From: Salvator merianae
Lineage: Eukaryota > Chordata > Lepidosauria > Squamata > Teiidae
Length of the DNA stretch: 64,000 nucleotides
Direction of reading: 5' to 3'
Assembly (NCBI GenBank): GCA_003586115.2
Contig: QVOM02000101.1
Span: 25,152,512-25,216,511 of the forward strand
A program made the translations under genes and the position numbers. The notes under the pieces were generated by a model. The model saw only the letters and a program-made list of their open reading frames with translations. It searched no databases and was not told the origin of the DNA. Below are positions 44,540 through 56,080 of the stretch, piece by piece. How positions within the stretch are numbered: the stretch's first letter is position 1; each line of letters opens with the position of its first letter.

Positions 44540-47126
44540 TGTCACAAACTAAAATGTTTCTATACCAACGCACAGAGCATGGGAAACAAACAAGAAGAAC
44601 TGAAAATCCTAGCACAAGAAAATAAATAGGATGTCATAGGCATAAGTGAAACTTGATGGGATGATGCACATGATTGGAACATAGAGCTTGAAGGCTACAA
44701 CTTTTTTTTTTTTTAAAAAAAAACAGGCTTAATAAAAGGGGAGGAGGTATTGCATTGTATGTAAGGAAAGTATATACCATCACAGATATTTATGTTTCAG
44801 ATAATGAAAGCCCCGTAGAAACCGTTTGGGTGAAAATACAAGGAGAGAGCAACACAAAAGATACTGTTGTAGGAGTTTATTATAGACTCTCTGGACAAAC
44901 AGAAGATATGGATGAACTCTTTATTCATCAGATGGCCAAGCTCTCAGGGAAACACGACCTATTGATTATGGGAGATTTTAACTATCCGGACACTTGTTGA
45001 GAATCTCTCAGCCAAAAGTCATAGGTCCAATAAATTCTTATCCTCTCTTGCAGATAAGTTCATTTTCCAAAAGATGGAGGAAAAAACAAGGGGATCTGCT
45101 ATCTTGGATCCTGGGAGGCAGTGGCCATGCTATCTTTGAATTTTGGATAACAAAAGGAGGAAGATCTGAGAGGACTCAAGACTTCAAGTTAGATTTCAGA
45201 AGGGCAGATTTTGATGGACTCAGAAGGAGGGTAGGAAGGATCCATTGGCTGGATGTCTTAAAGGACAAAAATGTCCAGGAAGGATGGGAAATTTTGAGAA
45301 AGGAGATTCTAGAGGTACAATCTTTAACAATTCCTATAAGAAGAAAGAATGGCAAGCATCTAAAGAGACCAGGGTGGATGAACCCTGAACTTAATAACTT
45401 GCTAAAAAGAAAAAAAAAAGAAATGTTTAAAAAATTGAAAGAGGGGGACATACCAAAAGAAGAATATAATGCAATCTGCATGAACTGCAGGATAAGTGTC
45501 AGAAAGGCTAAAGCTAAAAATGAATTGAGGATTGCAAGAGAGGCCAAAAACAATAAAAAAGGTTTTGGGGGTATGTCAAAAGCAAAAGAAAAGTCAAAGA
45601 AGCTATAGGACCTTTACAGGATGAGAAGGTTGATTTGGTCAAAAACAACATTGAGAAGGCAGAACTTCTGAACTACTATTTTATATCTGTTTTCTCTCAG
45701 AAAGGAAATGAAACATCAGTTGGCCTTCACTGTGCTGTTGAGGGAATAAGAGAATCAAGGCTCTGTATGGACAAGGAGAAGGTGAGGGAACACTTAGCTA
45801 ACTTAAATGAATTTAAGTCTCCAGGCCCAGATGAATTACATTCTAGGGTGCTGAAGGAATTAGCAAATATAATTGCTGAACCACTCTCTGTAATATCTGA
45901 GAACTCATGGAGAACAGGAGAAGTCCCAGAAGATTGGAGAAGGGTGAATGTTTTTCCTTATCTTTAAAAAAGGACAGAAGGCTGACCGTGGTAACTACAG
46001 GCCTGTGAGCCTGACTTCAATACGAGGCAAGATCCTTGAACAAATCATTAAACAGCATATATGTGAGCACATGGATGGGAATGCAGTAATTAACCAGAGC
46101 CAACATGGATTTGTAACAAGCAAGTCATGCCAGACTAATCTCATTTCCTTTTATGACAAAATTACTGGATGAATTGATCAAGGAAAGGCTGTGGACATAG
46201 TATATCTTAACTTCAGCAAAACATTTGACAAGGTGTCTCATACTATACTTATTGTCAAAATGATCAAATATGGGATGGACAGGACAACTGTTAGGTGGAT
46301 TCATAACTGGCTTGTGATCGTACTCAAAGAGTGGTCATAAATGGCTTCACATCCGATTGGAAGACTGTCTTGAGTGGGGTAGCGCAAGGCTCTGTCTTGG
46401 GCCCAGTGCTGTTCAACATTTTTATAAATGATCTGGATGAAGGAGTCGAGGGATGCTGATCGAATTTGCAGATGACACAAAGCTAGGAGGGGTTGCTAAC
46501 ACTAGGGAGGAGAAGGAGAGGATTCAAAATGATTTGGACAAGCTTGAACAGTGGGCTGAAACTAACAGAATGACATTTAACAGGGAGAAATGCAAAGTTT
46601 TACATCCGGGTGAGAAAAATGACAATATCCAATACAGAATGGGAGAAATCTCACTGAGCAGCAGCACATGTGAAAAGGATCTGGGTATACTAGTAGATCA
46701 CAGATTAAACATGAGTCAACAGTATGCTGCAGTTGCAAAAAAGGCAAACACCATCCTGGGGTGTATCAAAAGGAGCATAGAGTCTAGATCATGAGAAGTA
46801 ATTATCCCTCTTTACTCTTCCTTGGTCAGACCTCATCTGGAGTATTGTGTTCAGTTCTGGGCACCCCAATTTAAAAAAGACATTGACAAACTGGAATAAG
46901 TTCAGAGAAGGGCGACCAAAATGGTGAGTGGTCTGCAAACCATGTCCTACGAGGAATGGTTAAAGGACCTAGGAATGTTTAGCCTGCAGAGGAGAAGTCT
47001 GAGAGGAGACATGATAGCTGTTTTCAAGTATCTGAAGGGCTGTCACAGTGCAGAAGGATTCTCCCTATTTTCAATTGCGCAAGAAGGAAGGACTAGAAAC
47101 AGTGGGATGAAACTTCGAGAATAGAT
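44540..47126 (+). pseudogene. CR1 ORF2: endonuclease and reverse transcriptase, broken
   Basis: Would nick DNA and copy CR1 RNA at the nick. Endonuclease: LKCFYTNAQSMGNKQEEL (about 44550), VIGISET, then, past a T13-A9 tract, GGGIALYVRK, VVGVYYR and LLIMGDFNYPD (about 44965). Reverse transcriptase: KSPGPDELHSRVLKELAN (about 45820), a shift at about 45950, then KKGQKADRGNYRPVSLTSI, GFVTSKSCQTNL, YLNFSKTFDKVSH (about 46210), [18 protein letters not shown] (about 46392-46442), FADDTKLGGV (about 46462; the catalytic DD is intact), ARP-like [18 protein letters not shown] (about 46825) and LGMFSLQRRSLRGDMI (about 46970). At least five stops or shifts. The motif order is complete for a CR1 ORF2. Confidence 0.92.
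44702..44723. repeat. T13-A9 tract inside CR1 endonuclease
   Basis: Thirteen T followed at once by nine A, located between the coding words EGYN and LNKRGGGIALYV of CR1 ORF2. It takes the place of a few codons of ordinary sequence. Confidence 0.9.
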
Positions 47127-47337
47127 ACAGGCTGGATATTAGAAAAAACTTTCTGACTGTAAGGGCAATCAGTCATTGGAACAGGTTACCGCAGGAGGTG
47201 GTGGGCTCTCTTTCACTGGAGGTCTTCAAGAAGAGGCTGGACGGATATCTGTCTGGGATGGTTTAGTGAATCCTGCATTGAGCAGGGGGTTGGACTCGAT
47301 GACCCTGGAGGTCCCTTCCAACTCTATGATTCTATGT

Positions 47338-48950
47338 TTCCTGTCCACTTTAATCACATTGGACAGAAATTTCCTGCAAAGATGACCAGTTTGCTTAAAA
47401 GTTGCTCAAATCATACACTAGTGACTCATCTTTACCTTTACCTTTTATCGGCTATTATTGTTATCAATAAACAGGAAAACAGAAAGACAAGCAATATTTA
47501 TGATATCAAATAAAAACTTTATATGTAACTGTTTCACTTAAAGATGGCTAGGCCCACAACTAAATTAATCTTTTTGAAAAGTCATTGGAAGTGAAATAAT
47601 TTAATGGACACTTAAGAAGATGCATACACATAGTTACTGTATAAATCCCACAAGGTTCAGTGTTTCTTTTACAGAGAATTGCAGCTCCAATTTCTCCCAT
47701 TAAATCAATTCATTTGTGTACATTTTTTATTGGTCTGACATAAGTTAACATCTGAATGGCAGCAATATTCAACATACAACAATATAAAAGTTGTATTTAT
47801 TTTGCCAAATGAGCAGTAGTATGAGCCTAGAATTGTTTATTCAGATATAAGTCCCACAGTGGCCTATCGTATTTCCTTACTATTAAGTACACAGAAGTAC
47901 AGGACGCTAGTCCAAGAACTAATACTCATGGCAGATAAAGGCAGGGTGGCCACAGACCACCAGAAAAAAAATTGCCAGCTGACCGTGCCGAAGGCTGCTT
48001 AGGCAGGATCTGTCAAAAGTAGTTTTCACCATTTCAGGGTTGGAACACTTTATACTGGGAAGTGTGCTGATCACAAATACATGCTTGCTCCCAGCCACAG
48101 AAACATCAAAGATAGGAAACTTTCATCTCTGGCTTTGATGTTTCTGACAGGGACAATTTTTGTTGACATGAGAAATGGCTGTCACAGTTGGTTATTTTGA
48201 ATGCCTGCAAAAGGGCTGTGCAAAAGAGCACCACCAGGTATGTTCACACATTTGGTGTGGGTTGGTGGGGCAGAAAAAAAAGAGGAAATGTTATAAGAGT
48301 TCTTTCTCCAGCTCTGTCATTAAAGTGCTGTTGCCAATGCTTACAGTGGGAGGTCTGCTCAATGGGTGAGGATATGTGTGGTCCCTGTACCCTTCCAGTG
48401 TTGTGTCAGTGCCATTATGGTGCCATGCAGTATTCTCAGTGGTTATGATCATCAAGGAAATCACTCAGTGACGTCAGTTAGGCACCATTCCTTCTCATGC
48501 AATAATATTATTCAGTCTTTCCAAGTAGGATGAGACTGAGAACACAACTTGTTCCATTTCTTTTCAATGCCAGTGTACAATGTCAAAAATCACATGGAGG
48601 AGATGGGAAAGAGGTGAACAGATATTGGAACTTTCTTTCTTTCATTGTCATTGCTCTATAGCTAACTGGAATCTTGAAATACACTTACTGGGACCTAATT
48701 ACAGTAGCACAATTAGTAGTCTTTTGCTCCAAACTAATGTCTGTCAAATATACCTGACTGATCAGTGATTGCATAAAAGAAGCACTGCTCCAACTCATTG
48801 GGACTGGAGAAATTGTTATACCCAAATCAAATTTGTGTATCCCTGAGTGGCAGGGGAAAGGGAGGGAGGGAGGGAGTTTAGTGGATAAGGAGGCCAATAG
48901 GTCATGGTTCCAAAACACTGAGAGATTTCCACTTGCTGGCTGTCTAGACC
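47338..48950. other. No gene seen
   Basis: A/T-rich, then mixed sequence with no motif-bearing frame. 47980-48440 has MITE-like words (TTTGGTGTGGGTTGG, CAGTGGGAGG) without ends that I can match. Confidence 0.3.
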
Positions 48951-49770
48951 AGGACAGTGGTAGACATTTTTAAAAAGGCCTACCACTGTCCTACTTGCAA
49001 GTAAACCAGCCTAATGACATACCAAATTGCACTGTTAAACTAAGTCTCTGGGGGACTCTGAGACTAGGGATTTTATTGGAGTTTGACCCCAAAGATCACA
49101 CAATCTTCTGAGGCCTGTATGGTGGCTGTCCTGGAATAGCTGCCCAAATGTGGACAGCTTGTTCCAGGACAGTAGGAGTGGTCTTTCTGCTGAAACTGCT
49201 CCAGCCTGGTCCAGTCCTCCACATGAGACTGTTAGAAGCAAAGTTAAGAGCAAAATATCCAGAGAGTCTTTGAAAAGACACATACATAGATATTGAAGGA
49301 GATTATCTGTACTGGCATACCCAGACAGGACCTAAAAATTGGAATTAGCTCAGGGTACATTGGATTATTGCACATATACGTGGCAACTTAGCCCAGGGAT
49401 ATAAAGGGGAAATCCCACAGTATCACTATTCCAGGAAGAACTACCACGGTTTTCCCTGGAATAGTGATATGGGCTTACCTGTCTGGACAATTTCTCCTGG
49501 GAGCTACATGTGTGGGGTCAAAACTCAACCTTAAAATGGCCATTGCATATGTGTGAGGGCCTGCAATTACACACTTCTGGGTAATTTGCACCTTCAAAAT
49601 ACTCAGAATGATATGCTCTGCCATCATGAAAGCAATCGCCCAAACAGGGAAGGGTCCACACTTGCCCCACCGTTTTGCCCTGCCATCTGGCTCAGGTGAC
49701 AAGGGCAATTGTGGGCTCTAAACAAATCCTGTGTTTTCCTCTCGCTGTCCGGAGAAGCCAGTTAAACCAT
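48951..49770. repeat. Cluster of short exact inverted repeats, probable MITE debris
   Basis: Three hairpins in 520 bases: 48951-48992 (13-bp arms, AGGACAGTGGTAG), 49129-49171 (GTCCTGGAATAGCTG against CAGCTTGTTCCAGGAC) and 49421-49469 (15-bp arms, TATCACTATTCCAGG). The words CCTGGAATAG and GTCCTGG recur among them. This points to one family of small inverted-repeat elements, ends unresolved. Confidence 0.5.
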
Positions 49771-50099
49771 ATGTCTAATAGTAGGTTTCAGTGAGATAAA
49801 AAGAAAATCATACACATATAAATTTACTGGAAAGAACAGAAGATCAAAAGGAAGGTAGGTTTATTCAAGTTTCTGTAAATAACAAGATGATGAAGATACC
49901 TGATGATCATGTTACTCCAGAACCTTTGGAAGTGAATGCAGTGTATACTGAATGAGCCTGAAATGAGTTAGATTTTTTTTGTTCTTTTAAGAGAACAAAC
50001 CTTACTCACAAATCCCAGTTTTATATGTAAATTAGAATGCACTTTGTAATCACATTCTCTACCCTTTGTAATTCAGCCTGCTTTCAAATATAACAAAAA
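49771..50099. other. No gene seen
   Basis: A/T-rich sequence without recognisable features. Confidence 0.3.
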
Positions 50100-50290
50100 A
50101 GCAGCTCAAAAGCACCTTAGAGAGTGGTCATTTTCTTCTTGTCCCATCTCTAATCCACTTTTTATAGCCTCAAATGTTCGTGAGAGTAGGAGGGAAAGGT
50201 TGCCGTCTGAACCATCCCACATGTGAACCATCTCCAAGCTGCTCAGAAGTGCAATTCTGGTCCAAAGCATACAGTTACAGCACATTATAT
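50100..50290. repeat. Interspersed repeat family F, copy 3
   Basis: CCCATCTCTAATCCAC followed by ATAGCCTCAAATGTTCGTG parallels 40820-40870 and the reverse complement of 2930-3015. Confidence 0.5.
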
Positions 50291-52434
50291 GAAGACTGTG
50301 AGAATAACACAGAACAATGTGAAGAACATTAATTTAAATATGAATATCTTTTTCCTCTCTCTTTGTCTCCTCTCTCTTTGTTTCCATGCATGTTCTTTAC
50401 ATATAAAAAATTATGGGTGACTAAGTGCATTCAACTTCCATAGAAGGAAAAGTACTACAATAATCCTCAGAAGTAAAGTGCTAAAATAATTTCATTTTAG
50501 ACAGACACCTGGCTTAGCATTCAGTATAATTTATCCTACATACTCATTTTGATTAAATAATCATGCAGTTCATTTATTGGATCCAGAACATCAGGAGTAA
50601 TGATATGATAGAGCAGACAGCAATGAGATGAAACAGTAGGGATGAACTGAAGCATGAAGGAAAGAGAATTTAATGCCTAGCAGTCTCATGTGGAGATTTT
50701 AATATTGCTTGTCTTTAGTCATAGGTAAAACATTGTTTAACCAAACCTGAGCTTTCCACATCAGAGAAAATTTAAAAATAAACAAATGGGTACCAAAGCA
50801 CTAGGGTTCTAACAAAATTAGGAGGGACTACTTTTGATTATGAGCCCATCTACTCCTATGTTTTAATCCAGTTTCAGTCCACCTTCAAAATGGGAGAATG
50901 CATCAGTGAACTGAAAGCGTATTCAGACGCATGGTTAGGGATGCCCTTGGGTGACCAAAGAGACACATGTAAAATATTTTAAATATTGTTCCAGAGTCTC
51001 ATTTTGTTCTCCCCTTTCACAGATGGGATTTTTCCACTCTTGTGGCAACTTGCAGTTTGGGAAAGATGAGGTAGGAGGCTATGATGCACCTGCAGCCAAT
51101 TCTAGCCTGCTATGGCTGCCTACCAATTAGGTCCATGGAAAATGGGGCAGTGACAGCCAAGGTACAAGAAAGACAGTGATAAGGAAGAAAGAAAAGTTAA
51201 GTCACATATTTTTAAATTGTCTGGTGTGAGGGTTTTTTACTTTTTTTCTGCATGTATAGATGGGGATGAACCCAGAAAATGGATGCCCACACCCCCATGT
51301 GATTTTCTTTCTACATCATCTAGATCAAAGGTGGATTTTCTTAGCTAGATAATGCTGAAAGAAAACAGCTTATCACTTTGCTGATGCATTCTTCTTTCTG
51401 AAACAGACTGAACCCAGAATAACTTAAGTATAGGCAGGCCTATCTCAGAACAAGAATAGGGACTGCGAAGTGAGGATTGGACAGAGAAGAAGAAGAAAAA
51501 GATACTTGCTGCCATTATTGCAATGTGTTAAAGAATCTATCACTTTGGATGTCTCTTTCTCTTTGGTTCATTCCACCTCCTCTGCTCTTGATGCACCCAA
51601 CTCATTATCACATGTCATGATGCCTCTCTTCTTCACCTTTTCTTATCCACCACTGCTTCTCCCATGTCCCTCTTTCCCTATGCTTGTTTAACTAGTTTGG
51701 CACTGCGAAATAAGCCTGTCCTGCCTTCCTTCTTCTGGGTGTATGTGTGTTTGCCTGTTCAGACATTGTCACTGCTGCCTGCCTCCCCTCTCTCCTTGCC
51801 TCTCCTGATACTCGCTTAGCTATCCTATACTGTCTGCCAGGAGAAATGTGACTACAGTATCACTGGTTCAATAGCTGGGCAAGAAAGAAGTGAGATACAA
51901 GATGGTGACTGTACTTTACCTTTAACAGAGGTGAATCTCACCAAGAGTATATGTCCAGGTGACATTCAAAGTAGCTTGGAGGTGCACTGAACACAGCTCA
52001 TCTTCACAACACCTCACCGCAAAGAGGCAAGAGGACAACTGGAGCAACAGGAGCAACTTCAATTCCTCTCCGAACCACAAAAGCTTCAGTGCACAAAAAG
52101 CAGCTCCAAAGTGCTCCGCACTGTGCTACAACAGGCAGCCCTTCTGTGTCGTCCTTCTGCACCCATGCATGGAGGGCAACGAGGCCCTCTGAGCACAGAC
52201 ACAGAAGATTCAAGATGACAACCTTGGGGATGGAAATGGAACAGTCAAACCCCTGAAGGAGGGATCTTCAGATAAGCTCAGTCCTGTACTGAGGCCAGCA
52301 CTTAAGATCCACAGTAAATCAAATTGTAATTTGATACTATCAAAGGTAAGGTTCCATTTGCCACTGACACTGCTGCACATACATACTGTACTACACCACT
52401 TAATACATCATGTCTTACTGTAATTCAATACATA
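50291..52434. other. No gene seen
   Basis: Unassigned. 51540-51840 is pyrimidine-rich (CTCTTCTTCACC, CTCCCCTCTCTCC). 51950-52240 has MITE-like texture. No frame with a domain was found. Confidence 0.3.
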
Positions 52435-52946
52435 GGGCCTGTTCACTCTTTAGTGCTAGTGAATGTCCAGATACTCACTAGCACAGTGCACCTGTACTCT
52501 GTAGAGGCCCTAGCATTCAAGAGCATCTGCAAATGCTTCCAAATGCTACTAGCTGTGGACAACTAAATAATTGTCCACAGCTGTACCAGGAGCAGTTGGA
52601 CTGCTCCTGGTAAGCAGCATTCACACCTGCCTCCAGATGCAAATGTTACAGGTCATGCCATGCCATGGCTGCAGCTGCAGTCACATAGTCATGCAGCACA
52701 GCATGGCACTACTGTTACAGCAATTGCACAGTGTCACGCGCTGGGTCCCTGGTCACCATGACAGTAGCTGGACATTTCTACAACCGCTGTCATGGTGGGC
52801 AGCCAGCATTCACAGTATGAGCACTGGAAGGCAGATTCTGGGCTGTCCTAGCCCTCACAGTGCGGAGGGCCACCACACTGCGTGGTCTGTTCCACCTTAG
52901 AATGGTAGAATTCTATAATTCTAAGGTGGAAAGTGTGGACAGGCCC
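52435..52946 (-). mobile_element. MITE family A, complete 512-bp copy
   Basis: Left end GGGCCTGTTCACTC with hairpin TAGTGAATGTCC..GATACTCACTAG. Right end hairpin CTTAGAATGGTAG..ATAATTCTAAG then GTGTGGACAGGCCC. The interior has GTACCAGGAGCAG/CTGCTCCTGGTAAG and GTCACCATGACAGTAGC. It shows clearly that the two ends of the family carry different hairpins. Flanks ATA and ATG do not give a certain duplication. Confidence 0.85.
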
Positions 52947-54039
52947 ATGCATTCTGAATACATTCTAGGATGCTTCTCAGTGTTGGCAGGGAAAGCAGTA
53001 GGACTAAATCACATATTGTATATAATGTTGTGAGACACAACACATTAAATGCATAAAATATCACAAGAGTGTAGTGCCAAGCTTACAAATTCAAATATTA
53101 ACAACTACATAGATGACAATGTAAAATAATTTACTTTCTTTTTTTAGGTTAAGTGATACAATAACAATGTCTTTATGTCTGGAATCTTTTATTTTATTTT
53201 ATTTTATTTTATTTTAAAGGTGATTCTATTACACTCTTTCAAAATTCTGCAGTTGTCAGTTTCTTTGGGGGTTGCATTCACCAGAACTCTGTAATCAGAG
53301 CTTGTTCTTTGAAACAATTTTTGCCAATGCTGTTTTGAGCTGTTTGACTGATTAAATACTAATAGAAAAAAGAAATGTGCGTATGAGAGAGAGAGAGGGA
53401 GAAGGAGAAAAAGAGAGAGAGAATAAGCTAATCAGGATGCTAGAACAGCTGGCCTGCAAACTGAATACTCCTGTCAAGTCCCCTTCTGCCTTAGCATATC
53501 GCAAGTGTCACGGTCTGAGAGCACATCTTGAAATAATGTGGTGACACATCATGTAAATGTGACATCAAGGATCATCATGGCAGTTGTATCCCAAATGGTG
53601 CTTGGAATATGTATTTGGGAAAAGAATCATGTTAGAAAGCTTTTAATCAGAACAATACAAAATTAGATCTTCTGATGACTTTGTTCTCTTTGGCAAAGTG
53701 GCAGAAGAACAAGAGGGTAGGTGGACGGGTGGGTGTTAGAGTGCATATGCGTGTAACTCTTTGGCTCTGCCAGTTATTTTTCTTGTCATTTAAAGTCAAT
53801 TTCAAGAACTTATTTATATATATATAAAGTAAAATATCCCTAAATAGCACTCTACTCTGGGAAATATGCTTCTGTAACTACTACTTTATTGAAAGTTTAC
53901 TTGAGTTTCCTTAACTGAAATATATGCAAAGACAGACAAACTTCTCCAAAACAGCTTCGTACCACTACCAATCTTCCATTTAAACGGATATGAAAGGAAA
54001 ATCGTGGTTCAGTTTACTCTCAACGTATCTTGTTATCTT
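52947..54039. other. No gene seen; (TTTTA)n at 53187-53217 and GA-rich tract near 53385-53421
   Basis: Simple repeats in otherwise unassigned A/T-rich sequence. Confidence 0.5.
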
Positions 54040-54126
54040 GTTACGGTTGTTATTTTTCCTAGGACTGTTTTCTGAAGGGTGGGCTATGTACCAAAATAAT
54101 GAATGAATAAATAAATAATAAAGCTC

Positions 54127-54151
<25 letters not shown>
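54040..54151 (+). mobile_element. LINE-like 3' tail followed by A25
   Basis: GGGTGGGCTATGTACC then AATGAATAAATAAATAATAA resembles an L2 tail. AATAAAGCTC is followed by 25 A (54127-54151), as in a polyadenylated retrocopy. The 5' extent is not visible. Confidence 0.45.
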
Positions 54152-54160
<9 letters not shown>

Positions 54161-54282
54161 TCATAATATTTTCCAGTCACTGAAATAAGAAAATGTCAGT
54201 AAGGATTTACACGAAACAAATGAGTTCTGCTTTGACTCTGACTGAAGCTCATAATCGTTTGAAAAGCTGAGAGTGTTCCTTT

Positions 54283-54630
54283 GGGACTGCAGGCTATTCT
54301 GAGGAATGCTTGGACTATTTGGCTGTGTCCCCACTGGCCTGGTAAACCAGCCCCACCAGTCCTCTGGAATGCCTCATCTGCACTGTGGACTAGTCTACTG
54401 GGACACCATGCCTCCCCTTGGAATACTGTGTCTGCCTCAGATGAGGCCTTTGACAGGTCTGCACTCCACAAATGGCACAGTAGTCTGCTCCACCATAGTC
54501 TGCTTCCACCCACAATGTGGATGGACTTTCATGCAGGCCATCTACAGCCTAGTCCAGCCCACTCCAGCCCACCCCAGCTCACTTAATTCAACCCAGCCCA
54601 GCATGGAATGACTCGTATCATGTGGAAATG
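54283..54630. mobile_element. MITE family D copy
   Basis: The right end CATGTGGAAATGGCCTTTG and interior GGGCTGG/CCAGCCCA words recur in inverse orientation at 58983-59110. The left end, near GGGACTGCAGGC, is unclear. Confidence 0.45.
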
Positions 54631-55443
54631 GCCTTTGATTTTAAGTATTTCAACCATGAAGAATAATGGGGGAATCATTTTGAGTTCCTCCTTCCCTGTG
54701 GGCCCCCTAAATGGGGCAAGTGATGGGAAAAATGTCTTCCACTTAAATACAAACCATAAAGCATTTGAACACTGGCTGATTTTCGTTTTTAATGAAATCT
54801 CTCAACTATTCTGAATGGGACATTTCTCCAAATCTCAAATAATAATAATAATAATAAAAAAAACATATCCAAAACCTGCCTAGTTTGTATGGAAGGGATG
54901 AGACATGCTTTGGTTCCATTCAGATCACTTTGAGGGTCTTTGAGTGCATCAAAACAAAAACAAAAACAAAGAACTGTTCTTCTTGTAACAGTTTGTCTTC
55001 GTATGGAAACTTTTTTCCCCCCATGCCAGGGGCTGTAAAATGAAGAGGGTGACAAGGGAGGGAAGATACTTCCTGCCTCCTACTCAAACTGCAAAGCATT
55101 TATATACTTGGTTGATTCATTTAGTTTTTAACTTTCAAAACTTAAAAAAATAACAGAGCAACATCTGCATAGTCTGATTGGACCATGTAGTTTAGGACCA
55201 TGAGGTCCATATTCCAGTGCATTCCCCAGCAGGCCATGCTAGCTATTACTTTCCTGTCTTAGTAAGTAGACAGCCAATTAATTATCAGAAAAGGCTGGGA
55301 AGATTGAACAAAATGGTGTTGCAGTGAGATGTCCTCCTGCCACCTCCCACTCACAGCAATTTATTACTCCTCTCCAATTTTGTGTTTTAAAGGGGGTGCC
55401 CAGCTGACAAGCTAGGGACTTTGGAGGGTTCCTAAATTTCTCC
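54631..55443. other. No gene seen; (AAT)n at 54838-54856
   Basis: Unassigned. A short AAT microsatellite and A-rich AAAACAAAAAC text. Confidence 0.35.
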
Positions 55444-55860
55444 TTGTTTTTGGTTGAAAGCTGCTGTTGGGTTAGAACTCCTGGAAAGCTATTACTGCCA
55501 TTACACAAGACTGATTTAAAGCACTTACAGACAAAAAGTTCCAACAAATTATACTATATGTTTCAAAAGAAGTTAAAGAATTTTTGCATTAATACTGTGA
55601 CAGCTTTTCAATCTTGGATTGGTAACAGTTTTCTACAGCTTTGGTTAGGTACATTTTTACATAATTTCTATATCAAGTTGTTTTGTGGAATAAATGAAAT
55701 ATCTACTTATGAAGCCAAATTGAAATATCCCATGAAAAGTGCTCACCATCTGGATTGGACCCTTCAATATGTTTTTAAATCTCAGAAGGTAGTCCTGTTC
55801 GTGCAAATTTTTCAAGAGTCTATCAAGAGTTTGGAAAAGAATATGGAATTGCCCTACTGA
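55444..55860 (+). other. Open frame of 138 codons, origin unknown
   Basis: Starts MFLVESCCWVR and runs uninterrupted to ..ELPY in A/T-rich DNA, where chance frames of this length are uncommon. The composition is rich in F, L, K and S, with a hydrophobic stretch (FLQLWLGTFLHNFYIKLF, residues about 61-78). I recognise no family. No start context, splice sites or neighbours support a gene. It ends just before a LINE tail, so it could be a decayed transposon frame or chance. Confidence 0.2.
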
Positions 55861-55927
55861 AACAAGGAACTGGCTTTGTACTGTGGATCATCACATTCAA
55901 ACCTGTTGGTATTACCCTTCTGTGATC

Positions 55928-56080
55928 TATAAGAACATAAGAGGAGCCCTGCTGAATCAGGCCACAGTCCATCTAGTCCAGCGTCATGTCTCAAATGGCC
56001 CACCAATTCTTCTGGGCATCCTCAAGCAGAAGACAAAGGCAAAATCTTCCCCTGCTCAATTCCCGACAAATGGCATTTAG
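55928..56080 (-). mobile_element. CR1-like (L3-type) LINE 3' tail
   Basis: AAGAACATAAGAGGAGCCCT, CTGAATCAGGCCACAG and CCATCTAGTCCAGC, then TTCTTCTGGGCATCCTCAAG: inverse of the tail at 57.05-57.20 kb. Confidence 0.8.

Larger units (their letters stand above)
43211..47337 (+). mobile_element. Near full-length CR1 LINE, both ORFs broken
   Basis: A CR1-clade non-LTR retrotransposon of about 4.1 kb with a short 5' leader (43211-43363), ORF1, ORF2 and a 3' end finishing CTCTATGATTCTATG at 47337. Both reading frames are disrupted by stops, shifts, an inserted repeat in ORF1 and a T/A tract in the endonuclease. Long open blocks survive, up to 204 codons, so it is relatively young. The direct neighbour on the left is an inverted CR1 3' end. 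Confidence 0.93.

Noticed and set aside
52427..52954. 8-bp hAT-type target duplication around family A
   Set aside because: Flanks of the 52.4, 27.1 and 22.9 kb copies do not match over 8 bp.
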